Under the pieces are notes generated by a model. That model worked only from the letters and a program-made list of their open reading frames with translations. It did no database searches and was not told where the DNA came from. A program made the position numbers and the translations under genes. From the NCBI RefSeq assembly GCF_904846685.1, contig NZ_CAJHBQ010000002.1, positions 372,001 through 436,000 of the forward strand: 64,000 nt of DNA, in the 5' to 3' direction. This stretch comes from Psychrobacter submarinus (GTDB lineage: Bacteria; Pseudomonadota; Gammaproteobacteria; Pseudomonadales; Moraxellaceae). Positions 47,758 to 59,300 of the stretch are shown in pieces (the first letter of the stretch is position 1; each line of letters begins with the position of its first letter).

Positions 47758-48103
47758 ATCATTCATCCTTGCATACTTACTCTCTTTACATCAGCCAAAA
47801 AGGCTGCCTTTATCACTTATAGATGTTATAAAAACGCGAACACTTCATTAGTCATTTTAATTTATAGTCTACAATTGTCGTAGTATCACCCTATATCATC
47901 GCAGTGGTCAATTATAACCTGCAAAATTGATCGCACTTAAACGATATCTACTAAAACTGCGGTTAAATAAACAATTATTATCCCAGATATTGATGTTATA
48001 GATAGTGACTGCAGCTGATAAACGAATGCAACGTCACTAGTTTTTTACGTATACTGTTCTATTTGATTTAAAATACTCATTTAATAAGATTCAAGGAAAA
48101 GAT
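47758..48103. other. 346-base intergenic region between the CstA-family gene and the next gene
   Basis: AT-rich and gene-free; must hold two divergent promoters. No operator or repeat recognised. Confidence 0.5.
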
Positions 48104-48772
48104 ATGGCACACTATTTCGGATTTCCACCGTCAGAGAAACTCAAACAATTAATAGAAGAAGCGGCGCAAGCGGAGGCATCGGATGAGCATGTTGAGTACT
48201 ACAAACATCGCGATGCACTAACTCACCAAACTGCTAGAGATTTGATCGATAATTTGCTGGTAGGCTTAGTAGAGATTATCCCTAACCCTGAACGTCAAGC
48301 CTCCATGCGCAAAATCGTTGGCACCATTGAGCGCTCAGCTGATACGCTACTTAACATCTTATTAAATAAAGAGAATAATGAAGATGTCTTGCCAAGCTTT
48401 CACTTCCTGCGCGACCGAGCCACTTTTATTGATAATGAAGGGGTCAGTCGGGTCGGTTTTAAGCTCTCCGAGGATAGTGCTCAAAAAATCACAGAAGGCT
48501 TTGCTTCAGTAACTCCTGATGATGTCGATATGAGTAAATTTAAGTTAGCATTAGAGACGATGAACGAAGATACGCTCACTCATTTTATCACTCGTTATGC
48601 CGAGACCCTTAAACTTGGCATGATTAAACGCAAATCAGTGCCCGTTACCAAAGCCGCTATCGATAAAGGTATGAGCATGGCATTGAATAAAATGCTACCT
48701 GACTTACCTATGAGCTCATTGAACCGTTTGGCCAATTATTATCGTCCTTTTATTGTGGAAAAGGCAGATTAA
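48104..48772 (+). CDS. Conserved hypothetical protein
   Basis: A 222-residue soluble, mainly helical and acidic protein with no signal peptide, no membrane segment and no motif I recognise. It begins MAHYFGFPPSEKLKQLIEEA and has a strong RBS (AAGGAAAAGAT before ATG). Regular spacing of charged and hydrophobic residues suggests an all-alpha bundle. It precedes the phosphoribosyltransferase gene by 90 bases on the same strand and may be co-transcribed. Function unknown. Confidence 0.65.
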   Translation: MAHYFGFPPSEKLKQLIEEAAQAEASDEHVEYYKHRDALTHQTARDLIDNLLVGLVEIIPNPERQASMRKIVGTIERSADTLLNILLNKENNEDVLPSFHFLRDRATFIDNEGVSRVGFKLSEDSAQKITEGFASVTPDDVDMSKFKLALETMNEDTLTHFITRYAETLKLGMIKRKSVPVTKAAIDKGMSMALNKMLPDLPMSSLNRLANYYRPFIVEKAD

Positions 48773-48862
48773 TTAATATTAGGGTAATGGCGGTTTGCGA
48801 TTAGGTAAATTCGCTAAAACTTGCTAAAATATGTGGCACTTTTATCAAAGGCGCACCCTACT

Positions 48863-49426
48863 ATGACTCAAATCAGTAATCAAGAGATCGAACAAACTCT
48901 ACGTAATTCAGAGTGTCTCATTAGCAGTATCGAAGTTGCGGCCGCTTACGAGCGTCTTGCTGCCCAGCTTAATTTGCATTATGCAGGCCTGAACCCTATC
49001 GTTATGGTAGTGATGAACGGTGGCCTTATCCCAGCAGGACAGCTACTGACTCATCTGACTTTTTATCATCGCATGCATTACATTCATGCGACGCGCTATC
49101 GTGACAATGAAGGGACCAGCGATCTTGATTGGAAATTTAAACCCGATGTCAGTATCGAAGGCGAGCATGTACTACTCATCGATGATATTTTTGATGAAGG
49201 TATCACGCTCAAAGCTATCGTTGAAGAATTAGGTAAAGAAAAGCCCGCTTCAATCGATTCTTGCGTCCTTTTAAATAAAATGCATGATCGCAAAGTTGCT
49301 AATTTCGATGTGGATTTTGTCGGTATCGATGTTGATGACCGTTATGTCTATGGCTGCGGTATGGACTTTCATGGTTACTTGCGTCACCTGCCAGGTATTT
49401 ATGCGATTAAAGAAGACAAAGTGTAG
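48863..49426 (+). CDS. Hypoxanthine-guanine phosphoribosyltransferase family protein
   Basis: A 187-residue protein when started at ATG 48863; the frame is open from 48821 but residues upstream lack an RBS, while AAAGG lies ten bases before ATG 48863. The PRPP-binding motif VLLIDDIFDEGITLKAI (about 103-119) and the flexible-loop region FYHRMHYIHATRYR are typical of type I purine phosphoribosyltransferases. These enzymes salvage hypoxanthine and guanine to IMP and GMP. Precise base preference cannot be read from the sequence. Confidence 0.85.
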   Translation: MTQISNQEIEQTLRNSECLISSIEVAAAYERLAAQLNLHYAGLNPIVMVVMNGGLIPAGQLLTHLTFYHRMHYIHATRYRDNEGTSDLDWKFKPDVSIEGEHVLLIDDIFDEGITLKAIVEELGKEKPASIDSCVLLNKMHDRKVANFDVDFVGIDVDDRYVYGCGMDFHGYLRHLPGIYAIKEDKV

Positions 49427-49442
49427 TATTTTATTCTACACA

Positions 49443-49473
49443 ATAAAAAGCATCCGTTATGGATGCTTTTTTT
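49443..49473. terminator. Bidirectional terminator between the phosphoribosyltransferase gene and recD
   Basis: AAAAAGCATCC and GGATGCTTTTT form an 11-bp stem with a 5-nt loop and T7 tail. Confidence 0.9.
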
Positions 49474-49477
49474 GCGT

Positions 49478-51667
49478 TTATAGAGCTTCAAACTGTAGTG
49501 ATAACCCTGTATAGCGCTCAGTTGGGGTCTGCACTGCCTTCTCAAAGGCAGACTTGGTGCTATATATACTGACCTGTTTTTTGGCGCGAGTCACTGCCGT
49601 ATAGATAAGCTCTTTACTGAGTAGCCTACTATGACTAGTATCAAAAGTAATCGCAACATGAACAAACTCAGATCCTTGCGACTTGTGAATAGTCATAGCG
49701 TAGGCAGTAGATACGAGCTCATCATTTAATAGACTAACGGCGATGCCCTGAGTTTTATTTTCAAAGAAGACTTCTAGTGGCGCGCCATCTGTCCCCGTCT
49801 GCAAGCAAAAACCAATATCCCCGTTGAACAACCCAAGCTCATAGTTGTTTTGTAGCATCATAACAGGCCGACCATGAAACCAAGTATTTTGACCTAGCGG
49901 CAGTTTTAACTCAGCCAGATGCCACTGTGTTAGGTAGTTATTAATATAATGATCGCCCCACTCTCCATTATGTCCAGCCGTAAGTATTCTAAATTGATTG
50001 AAAGTTTGTACTAGAGAGGTAATTGTTTCTTTAACAACTGTTGGCACGGATTTTTCTATTGGATCTTCTAATAGTACATTGATTTTTTTTATGTATTCTT
50101 GGTAGTTTAGAATTATTTTTTTAAGATTTTCTAAATTGCTTAGGCTATTTTTTATCTGGTTATTTGGATTTGTTTGCGCAGATTGCGTATTTATATTCGA
50201 AAAACTCAGCGCCTGATCTTGCTTTAATAACTGCCAAATGCCTTGCGTGTCTGTATCTATATTATTGATTTGCTGAGCCAACTTACCAATACCAGAGTCT
50301 TTGCTAAATCTGCGACTCTCAGTAAGCTCTACGTGTACGGGTTGCAGGCTTGGTATGCGGCATAGGTCGGATAAGACGGCACCTGCATCTACTGCCGCAA
50401 GCTGATTGGCATCACCCAGTAATATAAGTCTCGCGCCTTTTTTTACTGCACTAACCAGATAATTTGCCAGCTCTACTCCGAGCATAGAGGCCTCATCAAC
50501 GATGATGATATCTTCGCCAAGCGGATTGTCTGCATCGTAGCGCGGTCTACCCGTTCGCCCAATGCCTAGTAAACGATGGATGGTTTTTGCTTCTTCTAGT
50601 TGCATATCAACATTTGCCGCATCTAAAGCCGCTTGCAAAGATTCCTGCATACGCTGTGCAGCCTTACCAGTCGGCGCAGCCAACGCTAAGCTTGCGCTAT
50701 CGGTGCTAAACTTGATAGGTGCGTCATCTTCCCTACTCTGTGCTGCTTGTTGCAGAGCAATAACGAGCTGCGCCACAGTATAAGTCTTACCTGTCCCAGG
50801 TCCACCCGTGATGATACTAAAAGCGTTGTGATTAGCCACATTAATCGCTGCTATCTGTCGTTTCTCCAGATTATCTGGTATAGCAATTGAAAGAGGGGTT
50901 ATCTGCTGATTTATAATTGAATTGATGCGCGTAGCTAAGCTAAATTCTGCTTGCCAGGTGCGGTGTAGCCAAAGGGTGGCTGATGTATTTTGATTGTCTT
51001 CTTTTTGAATTTGATAAATGATTGGTTTGTTATTTTTGCTTAGGCTATTTCTATCATCCTTATTAAGATATTCAACATTACTGAACAAGTCATACTGACC
51101 GATTGAGTGAATAAAAGCATCTAGATCTGTATTTCTTAGCCGCTGATATAACGCAGTGATGGCATCTAAGCGCTTCGTCAAAAGCTCTCTTTCATAATTA
51201 GTCAGCACTGACTGTGACCATAGTTGATGTCTTTGAGCAACTATAATGCTTAGTAAACTAAAAAGTGAGGGCTCTGTAGCCACTTCATCTGCTATCAGCT
51301 GGTCGATTTGTCCCTCTGCCAATACCAGAAGTGGCGTGGCTAGCATCTCTAGCAGCTTCAATTGCCAAGCATACAGAGTCACTGATTCGCCCCCGATATC
51401 CCCCTGCACAGGCCTTTCATCCTTAGCCTCTTCCAGCGTTAATACTGTATGCCCTTGTTCTAAATGCGTCGTCAACATGACAAATACAGCGCTAAATAAG
51501 GCTTTATCTTGCACCCCATCTACTTGTTCGGTCTCGATATTCGTCTCAACATCAGACACGTGATATGCTGACTGCGTTTGCTGACGACGCAGCAACAGAT
51601 AATCACTAAGATTGCTAGCCCAACTTTCGTGTAGGCTAATGGCTGCCCTACTATTACTGTTATTCAT
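49478..51667 (-). CDS. recD: Exodeoxyribonuclease V alpha subunit, RecD helicase
   Basis: A 729-residue superfamily 1B helicase, longer than E. coli RecD (608). Walker A GGPGTGKTYT (about 291-300), Walker B DEASML, and the C-terminal motifs TIHKSQGSEF and VTRAKKQV are present. Two polar, AT-rich-encoded insertions carry the NSLS words discussed under the recBCD repeat (about residues 207-220 and 505-545). RecD is the 5'-3' motor of RecBCD, which degrades and resects double-strand ends. It is the last gene of recC-recB-recD, 96 bases after recB. Confidence 0.93.
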   Translation of the reverse strand: MNNSNSRAAISLHESWASNLSDYLLLRRQQTQSAYHVSDVETNIETEQVDGVQDKALFSAVFVMLTTHLEQGHTVLTLEEAKDERPVQGDIGGESVTLYAWQLKLLEMLATPLLVLAEGQIDQLIADEVATEPSLFSLLSIIVAQRHQLWSQSVLTNYERELLTKRLDAITALYQRLRNTDLDAFIHSIGQYDLFSNVEYLNKDDRNSLSKNNKPIIYQIQKEDNQNTSATLWLHRTWQAEFSLATRINSIINQQITPLSIAIPDNLEKRQIAAINVANHNAFSIITGGPGTGKTYTVAQLVIALQQAAQSREDDAPIKFSTDSASLALAAPTGKAAQRMQESLQAALDAANVDMQLEEAKTIHRLLGIGRTGRPRYDADNPLGEDIIIVDEASMLGVELANYLVSAVKKGARLILLGDANQLAAVDAGAVLSDLCRIPSLQPVHVELTESRRFSKDSGIGKLAQQINNIDTDTQGIWQLLKQDQALSFSNINTQSAQTNPNNQIKNSLSNLENLKKIILNYQEYIKKINVLLEDPIEKSVPTVVKETITSLVQTFNQFRILTAGHNGEWGDHYINNYLTQWHLAELKLPLGQNTWFHGRPVMMLQNNYELGLFNGDIGFCLQTGTDGAPLEVFFENKTQGIAVSLLNDELVSTAYAMTIHKSQGSEFVHVAITFDTSHSRLLSKELIYTAVTRAKKQVSIYSTKSAFEKAVQTPTERYTGLSLQFEAL
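50137..50149 (-). repeat. recBCD 13-bp word, copy 1 (in recD)
   Basis: TGCTTAGGCTATT on the plus strand; the coding strand reads AATAGCCTAAGCA, encoding Asn-Ser-Leu-Ser. Confidence 0.85.
51037..51049 (-). repeat. recBCD 13-bp word, copy 2 (in recD)
   Basis: Exact copy, same orientation and same frame (Asn-Ser-Leu-Ser) as copy 1. Confidence 0.85.
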
Positions 51668-51763
51668 AATATTTTGTCTCTTATGTCTGTCTTTATGGCT
51701 ATCTAATAAATCGCTGTTGCTTTATTTTTGGTAAATAGGTTATCTATTCTGAGCCCTAACTCA

Positions 51764-54700
51764 TTAGTCTGGCAAACCAAGCAAGGTATCTAAAGCTTTG
51801 ATGAAGTCGATGGGTATGTCCCAGATGACTAACCCAAAGCGCTTATTAGTAACTACATTACAATCGGCCGTATTTTTTTTATTTTGCCTAGCACTATCTA
51901 AAGCACTATCTGATGTCGACGCATCTGCATGATAGACCCCGCGTAAAAACACATACTCGACAGGACCAAGATATTTATCTTCATTACCGTCATAATCGCT
52001 GACTCGCATACTTAAGAAACGATGCAATGCAACCTGATAAATGGCGGCTTGTAGCCAATACCCAGCCTTTGACATGGCTTGTTTAAGCGTCTTTTCATCA
52101 TAGCTGCTTAGGCTATTTCCTAAATAGTTACTTTTGTAGTCCACCACATAATATTTACCTGCGTGTTCATAAACTAAGTCAATCTCGCCGCGTAGATAGC
52201 GATACAAGTGTGCTTTATTTTGCGCCACTAAAGTCACGTGCTTGTCCGGTTCGTTTGGTAAGTGCTCTGCAAACAGAGTAGTGATATCCTCTGCTCTAAA
52301 GTGCTCTGACAAGCCCATGTTGAACTCCAGCTCAGCAAAGCGCTGTGTAGTATCAATTGACTCTAACGGCTGGTTAGAAGCTAATAGCGGCGTCTGTAGC
52401 ACCTCTTTGATCCAACCCATTAACGCTTCATGTTGGCTCGCTACTATCGTATCTGTATCGACAGACTGACTACTCTGTTTTTTATTTGCCTGTAATACAC
52501 GCTGCTGCTGCTCTGCGCTACTATAAATCAGTGGCAGCTGATAGCTACTCACCGCGCGGTCGATGACTTGAGACCACTGAGATTGATTATTAAAGTCAAT
52601 TTTTTCAAATATTTCATGCAAAAATGTACCGGCATTCGCGCCTTTGACAAAAGTAAAGCGGATACCATCCTCTCGCTTAAGCTCCAAGTCGCAGCCCGGC
52701 TCGAAACCTTCATTGCTATCTATGACTCCTACTGGCTCTTTCGTTTTTATATCTATGGCATCATCAATGCGCTCATCGACAACCGCCATAATCTGTGTTG
52801 ATTCATCTAACTGGCGCGCCAAAGCGGTAAAACTGGTCTTCGCCCAGCCAAAGAAGTAACGACTGCGCATAACTTCCAAGAACGGTGCGTATTCAATCTT
52901 CTGTGTCGCTAGTTTCGTTGTGACAGTAGTCAAACCATTTGCCGTATTGGCCTTATTCGCTTGGCCCTTTTCATGATACTCATTAATTTTATGAGCTCTA
53001 ATCATCCCTATCGTGCCTTTGAGCCTATCTGGCAACTCAATATTCTTAGCCGGTACGTCTAACCAATAGCAGACTGGTCTCAAGCACGCGTTCGTATTAC
53101 TATAAGCATCTTTTAAGACCACATAAAGCTGCTCACTAGCACGAGTAAAGGCGACGTAGCCCAGGCGACGTAGCTCATCAAAACCTTCTTGGGTTTCAAA
53201 CTCAGTGTAATAGTCTGCTTTAGTGGCTGAGCCTTGCACGGGTGAGAAACGGCGCTGATTGCTAACTGTATTTGGTTGTTGTGAGTTACGGTTCGATTGG
53301 TCATCATATAGATATAAACCATACTGCTCTTTATTACCGGATCTTCTACTGGCATCGCCCATACCCAGTACATAGACAATCGGGAACTCAAGCCCTTTAG
53401 ACTTATGAATGGTCATCAGCTGCACTCCTGACTCCGTCGGGAGCGGATATTGCTTCGCCCAATCGCTGTTAGGGGCAGCGTCAATGTTTTGCCGAAACCA
53501 CGCCAAAAGCTCATGCTCGCCCATGCCGCTGCCGTACTGCGCCATAACATCTAGCACATGACGCAAGTCCATAATATGACGATCGCCTTCTGGATGATTC
53601 GCAAGTGCCTGCCAAACGCCTTGCGACTGGACCGGGCTCTTATCTAACAAATAATGTAGCGCTGACAAAATCCCAAAATGCTGCCAACGCTGCGCGCCTT
53701 CTTTTATATAAGCAATAAAGTCTTGGTAGCTTTGTTTGTGAGCGCTATCACTACGGTTAACAGCGCCTGACTCATGATCTATCATCATTGCTCTAACGGC
53801 CTTGATATTTAGACCATACAGATGACTGGTTAACACGCGATTGATCATGTCATGACGATAGGGATAGAGCATAGCGCTCAGTAGCGCGGCCACATCCTCT
53901 GCCATGATGGTCTCAAAGATACTGACATCACTAGTCGTCAGCGTAGGCACTTTTAGCTTCACCAGCTCATCTTCAACCTGCTTTAAGTCTTTTTTGGTAC
54001 GTGCCAGCACACCGATATCACTTGGTTGAATAGGCACGCCTTTTAAGGTCTGATTGCTGCTTAATAAGGCCGCAATATGACGCGCGGTAATCTCATACTC
54101 ATCGTACTCAAGCTCGTTGTCATATGGTAAGTGTAATAAGCTCACTGGCTGAGCTGAGAGCACCTCCGTCACTAAATCAGTCACTAAATCATGGGTTTCA
54201 GAAGCTGCCATATTAGACCAAGACAACTGGCTATCTGGTTTTGCCGCTTTGATATGCTGATAATAAATCCCTGCACCTAACTGCGACAGCTTATTATCAC
54301 CCGTGCTAGGCGTTGCCATACCAAACCAGCAATTGAGCGCATGGATGACGCCTGCATTTGAGCGGCGATTGACATCTAGCGTCCAAAAGCTTTGCTTATC
54401 AAACTGAGCTTTCATGTCGTTATAGTTGGCCACATCGCCACCGCGAAAGCCATAAATCGCTTGCTTAGGATCGCCAACTAATAACAAAAACTCATGACTG
54501 GTTTTTTTCGCGCTAGATTGCTTATCGTTGGCCGAAGCTGCGCTCTTTTTATTGGCTAAATAAATACTTTTAATCATCAATGCTTGCTCGCCATTGATAT
54601 CTTGCGACTCATCAATAAGCGCAATGGGATAATGATGGCGAATATAACGCGCCAGCTTGAGCCCTTGCTTGCCTGTTAGTGCCTGATTTAGACGCACCAT

Positions 54701-56239
54701 CTGTAGACCAAAAGTCGTCTCACCGCGCTCCTCTAAAATCACCGGCAGCCTATCCCGAACCGCGAGAACAATATGACGGTTTAGGTTGGCCAACAATGAA
54801 ATAATATGTTGGTCTAATTTTTCGACCATATCTAAAATGGCCATTAACTTGACTATTGTATCTAACCCAAAAAGAGCCTGATGTTCCTTTTCTCTGTCTT
54901 TATTGAAATTTTTAATCTTGCCTTCTTCATTGGGATATCTAGAGTCCTGTAACGAAGTCAGAATTTTATTTTCACGCTCGTCTAAATAGCTAGTAAAGGC
55001 TAGCTGATGTTCTGCTATTTTATGATGTACATCAACTAAGGCGTCAAAATGATTGATTAAATTAGAGTTACCACGAAACCCTTGTGACTTCCTATAGTCA
55101 GAATTTAAATATGGCTGAATATCTGCTAAATCTAATTGAGCAAATTCATAAAGCATCTTCTCGTACGCACTAAAGTCAAAGTCTTGATCTAGTTTCACCT
55201 CATCAATAAGCGCTGAGATAAAATTCAGCGAGCGCGTGACAAAACCCTTATGATCACCGATATCAGTAAGTTTGCCTTGCTGCTCTAGTAACGTATAGAG
55301 TTTAGGCTGCTCATGATAGAGGCGACTTTGAAATTGGCGTAGCTCATCATGAATGATGCTATCAGTGACTTGCTCGATACTGCTGTCTTCGATGATACCC
55401 ATGCCCTGCTGATGACCGGTCTCGCTACTGTATTCCGTCAGCCACTTCTGCGCTAAGCTATCAAGCGTACCCACAAATAGATTATCAAGCGTCGTGAGCA
55501 CCAATGCCGTGCGCCGAATAGCCTCGGTCATCGGGTAGCTATAGACATGATCGAGTAGATAGCTGATTAAATGTAAGTTGATTGGATCTTGCATTAGGCT
55601 ATCTAAGCGCGCATAACTGGCTTGCTGTATGAGCCAAGTATTGCGCTCCTCTTTGGCTTTAGCGCGGTTTTCGCGAGTAGTGGTTTGACTGTTTTGTTGT
55701 TCATAGTCAAGATCTTGGTTTAGCTCCTCGCTCTTCTGACTGGGGTTCTCTTTGGACTGACTTTCTGAATTGATTTGTTCAGGGGTTACCTGTAAGGATT
55801 TTGGATAGAGCATATCTTTATTATTAACATCACTGCTTAGGCTATTTACCCATTGTAATAACTGATAAAACTCAACTAAACGCTCGTGGATACGCTGACG
55901 CATCTCGGCGGCTGCGGCACGAGTGAACGTAGTGGCGATGATTTGTTCAGGGGCCCGTCTTGCCTCAATCAACAAACGCAGGACGATGCCCGTTAGCGTC
56001 CATGTCTTACCGGTACCCGCTGAGGCTTCAATCAGGTGTTGACCGCTGAGCTCAACCTCAACCGCCGGTACCTTTTCGGATGATTTTCTAGATAATTTTT
56101 CAGATGCTTTGTCTGCTTTATTATTATTTGGCATATCAGCACTTCTCACGGCGCTTTGCGACTCGTATAAATGCCCATCAGCGAAAGGCAGCTGTTGCGA
56201 GCTCTCCGCAAAATCAGGCGTATCGGTAAACTCTGTCAT
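51764..56239 (-). CDS. recB: Exodeoxyribonuclease V beta subunit, RecB helicase-nuclease
   Basis: A 1491-residue protein (ATG 56239; a GTG 12 bases earlier is possible), about 300 residues longer than E. coli RecB. Walker A EASAGTGKTWTLTG lies at about 70-83, after a 55-residue N-terminal extension. UvrD-like motifs include LIDESQDINGEQ, VGDPKQAIYGFRGGD, MTIHKSKGLEFPIV and AFTRASEQLYV. The RecB nuclease is intact: His in FLHEIFE, Asp in GEIDLVYE, and VVDYKSNYLG with Asp and Lys. A Gln/Glu/Ser/Lys-rich insertion occurs at about 140-210. It begins 74 bases after the recC stop. Confidence 0.94.
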   Translation of the reverse strand: MTEFTDTPDFAESSQQLPFADGHLYESQSAVRSADMPNNNKADKASEKLSRKSSEKVPAVEVELSGQHLIEASAGTGKTWTLTGIVLRLLIEARRAPEQIIATTFTRAAAAEMRQRIHERLVEFYQLLQWVNSLSSDVNNKDMLYPKSLQVTPEQINSESQSKENPSQKSEELNQDLDYEQQNSQTTTRENRAKAKEERNTWLIQQASYARLDSLMQDPINLHLISYLLDHVYSYPMTEAIRRTALVLTTLDNLFVGTLDSLAQKWLTEYSSETGHQQGMGIIEDSSIEQVTDSIIHDELRQFQSRLYHEQPKLYTLLEQQGKLTDIGDHKGFVTRSLNFISALIDEVKLDQDFDFSAYEKMLYEFAQLDLADIQPYLNSDYRKSQGFRGNSNLINHFDALVDVHHKIAEHQLAFTSYLDERENKILTSLQDSRYPNEEGKIKNFNKDREKEHQALFGLDTIVKLMAILDMVEKLDQHIISLLANLNRHIVLAVRDRLPVILEERGETTFGLQMVRLNQALTGKQGLKLARYIRHHYPIALIDESQDINGEQALMIKSIYLANKKSAASANDKQSSAKKTSHEFLLLVGDPKQAIYGFRGGDVANYNDMKAQFDKQSFWTLDVNRRSNAGVIHALNCWFGMATPSTGDNKLSQLGAGIYYQHIKAAKPDSQLSWSNMAASETHDLVTDLVTEVLSAQPVSLLHLPYDNELEYDEYEITARHIAALLSSNQTLKGVPIQPSDIGVLARTKKDLKQVEDELVKLKVPTLTTSDVSIFETIMAEDVAALLSAMLYPYRHDMINRVLTSHLYGLNIKAVRAMMIDHESGAVNRSDSAHKQSYQDFIAYIKEGAQRWQHFGILSALHYLLDKSPVQSQGVWQALANHPEGDRHIMDLRHVLDVMAQYGSGMGEHELLAWFRQNIDAAPNSDWAKQYPLPTESGVQLMTIHKSKGLEFPIVYVLGMGDASRRSGNKEQYGLYLYDDQSNRNSQQPNTVSNQRRFSPVQGSATKADYYTEFETQEGFDELRRLGYVAFTRASEQLYVVLKDAYSNTNACLRPVCYWLDVPAKNIELPDRLKGTIGMIRAHKINEYHEKGQANKANTANGLTTVTTKLATQKIEYAPFLEVMRSRYFFGWAKTSFTALARQLDESTQIMAVVDERIDDAIDIKTKEPVGVIDSNEGFEPGCDLELKREDGIRFTFVKGANAGTFLHEIFEKIDFNNQSQWSQVIDRAVSSYQLPLIYSSAEQQQRVLQANKKQSSQSVDTDTIVASQHEALMGWIKEVLQTPLLASNQPLESIDTTQRFAELEFNMGLSEHFRAEDITTLFAEHLPNEPDKHVTLVAQNKAHLYRYLRGEIDLVYEHAGKYYVVDYKSNYLGNSLSSYDEKTLKQAMSKAGYWLQAAIYQVALHRFLSMRVSDYDGNEDKYLGPVEYVFLRGVYHADASTSDSALDSARQNKKNTADCNVVTNKRFGLVIWDIPIDFIKALDTLLGLPD
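52105..52117 (-). repeat. recBCD 13-bp word, copy 3 (in recB, just after the nuclease DYKSN motif)
   Basis: Exact copy, same orientation and frame; encodes the NSLS in YLGNSLSSYDEK. Confidence 0.85.
55834..55846 (-). repeat. recBCD 13-bp word, copy 4 (in recB insertion)
   Basis: Exact copy, same orientation and frame; encodes the NSLS in WVNSLSSDVNN. Confidence 0.85.
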
Positions 56240-56312
56240 ATTGGCGTACACTTTAAATTATTATCAATTTAATTTGGATTACAAAATTAGCTATCTTAAG
56301 CGGTATAAAGGA

Positions 56313-59300
56313 CTAACCGTCTAACCCTTCCAAAGCGTCAAACATTGGCTCATATAAAGGCTGTGTGATAGTCGTCAATGCTGTAGCTAAAGCTTTAAAA
56401 GTATCTTGATCGCGCAAGACGTATTGCCATATAGCATGCTGCGAACAAGTATCATAAATCATATCTGCCTGATAACTCGGCCTTAGCCAGTCTGAGAAAT
56501 CTGCGCGTTTTGGCCAATAGTTGCCACTATCACTGTCCTGCGATTTTTTCTGTTTTTCTAGATAACTGAGCGCATACTCTGGCAGTATCGTAATAGGCAC
56601 TTGACCGACGAGCTGGGCAAAGATTGCCCACTTTATCAGCTCTAGTATGGCGTCTTCATAGACGATAGGAGCGATCTTAAAGGCAACTGACTTCTCAAAC
56701 TTCTTCACCCCTGATCTAGACTTGTTAAAGCGCCATATGCTCACACCATCATTCAAGGTGACTTGCGCGGCCGTGGTACGTCTTGCGACTTGCCAGTATA
56801 AATGCGATAACCAGAACTTGAGTAAATGTTTGGGACTAGCCGCATTAGGCAATACATTGAGCCACTGCTTAGGCGATTGCTCGCTATAAGCAGTATTGGA
56901 GTGCAAATGAATATCCTCGCCATGAGCCGCTATCGGTACCTGCCCTTTTAATTTAATAACTTTAGGTAATAATCGCAGTAGGGACTCATGCTGACTGCCG
57001 GGCTCTTTATCAGCGCTATTTAGATCGCTATTAAAAACGGTTGCTAACTCTACCCGCACAGGATGCTCAGTGGTTGGGGTTATCAGTCGTAAGACACTAG
57101 ACTTGTCCTCTACTCTTGCTAGTAACACATCTGTGTTAGCAAAACCATTAGCCATCAGCTGCTCTTGAAACTCTAGACACTGCTGTTGGAGCTTTTGCCG
57201 CTCATTTACTAAGGTGGTTTGCCGTGCGATACCTGCCGGCATGATCTTTTGGTACATTAAAGTTGAATAACTCGCTTGAGCATCAAGTTCAAAGTTAGCA
57301 GAGTTGTGTTCAGAGTTAGCAGAATAGCTATCTGGATTGGTATAAACGGTACTAGTAGCGAGCTCATTAATGAGATGATCTGTAATCTGATAATTGCTTA
57401 AGCCGTCCAAAAATAGTGGCTCTTGCTGCGCCCTTGCTTGCTCCCCTTGCATGACATGCACCTCTTGAGCGCGCAAAAAGGCCTTGGCAGGATGACGGAC
57501 TTGATAGGCCAGCACGCCTTCTACGTCTATCTCATGAATATCAAATAGGGTTTGACTGAGCATAGTCGTTAAGTCTGCATTATTTGTGTCGTGTGCATTG
57601 GTTTTCATATCGAGCGCCAGCAGTTCGATCAATGCTTGCAAATCTTTATAATCGACTTGTCCAAGCTCACCTAAACTGCGTCCAAGTACTTGAGCGATCG
57701 CTTCATATTGCGATTTTGTGGGCAAACCAACGAATTGCAAGCGTTTGCTTGGCACGCGGCTCTTTAGGGTATCAAAAACAGCTTGCCAAATCGGTGCAGG
57801 TGGAAATTGCTTTTTTTGTGCCAGCTTAGTTTTTTGCATAGCTTGATCTAAGAGTGCATCTAACTCATCGCTAGCGTCAGTGGACGCATGGGCGTCAAGG
57901 TTGGCAGTATCCGCCACTTCGCTTTGCTTGTGAGCATCAACACTGTTTGTTGTATTAAGAGCCCCATCCTCTTCAATCATAGATTCAAACAGACTCTCGT
58001 GGAAAGGTAGAGCTGGATGCTCAGTGACTAGCCACTGCTTGATGAGCTTAGGCAGATAGCGCTTTAGCTGCTCAGTAGTCGCGTCAACACTCTCAGGCAA
58101 TGCCTCTAATGCTTCAAGCGAGCTGACTTGCCATTGTACTTCACCTTGCAAAAACTGTAACAACTCACTGACAGGATTGGCGGGTAGATGCTCATGAGTA
58201 TCGGTGAGACTTTGACCGTTATAAAATATCCAGCAGGCACTGCGCGCACATAATAGCGCATCTAAAAACGCACCGTTATCGTCATCCTCACTGACTCTAT
58301 CTCCGCGGCGAGCCATAGTAGTTTTCATCAAGTCATAGCGGTTGTTACGATCGCGGTCCGGGAACTCGGAGAGATTCATATTGAGCATGACAACCAGCTC
58401 AAACGGTACGTTTCTAAGAGCGCCAAAGCGACCAAAGGTAATCACTCCCGTCGGCTCGGCACTGACTTGCTGACTCTCAAGTTCAGCTTCGATACTATCA
58501 AGCATAAAGCTTAGCTTAAGCGGTAATTGCTCAACGCCCGCAAGCCGTTGTTCTACCTCGTGATTGTCAGTATCGTCACTCGCGTACTGCCGGTAATGAC
58601 GATTGGCGCGAAGGCTAGATTTAAAGCCATTCATCGCGTTGTAGATCGCGCGCATCGTACGCGTCTGATCGACCTCACCGAAGTAGCGATGGATCACTTG
58701 CGTCTCGATTTGGGACAGCCACTCTTCAGCTTTTTTCTTTTGAGTGTGATCATGACGGCGCTCAGTCAAGCCTGCATAGATACGACAAAATGCCTCAACG
58801 ATCATGCCATCATCCAAACTCATCTGCGGTAATGGCAGGCTCATCTCAGGCATAGCCGTACTCGGCCAGTCTGCCTCTGCAAGAGGATACAAACAATCAC
58901 TCGCGCTTGCCTCAGGCATAATTAAGCCAAGAGCCAATCTATCTAATGCTTGAGCGAAGCTGAAGCGGTAGTCATAGTCGTTGGCGTCTAGAGTCTGCTT
59001 GAGGTGCTGCTCATCAAAGCCGCGGATAAACCCCGCCTCTACTAATAAATCACAGCCGCGGCTCATCTGCTCATGCGTCAGTCCAAAACTCTCATACAAA
59101 GGTGGTAACATGAACCAATCAAGAACCTCAGCGGCCTCAAAACGCGCGCTATGACTACCAAGGAGCTTATAAAAACCGATAATAGCTTCCCACAGTTGGC
59201 GAATATCGGTATCGACCACGCCAGTCACTTTGGCTGGCAAAGTCAAACCATCTTGCCCTTTGCCACTGACAAAAATAGAGCTGATCAGTTCATGATGGCG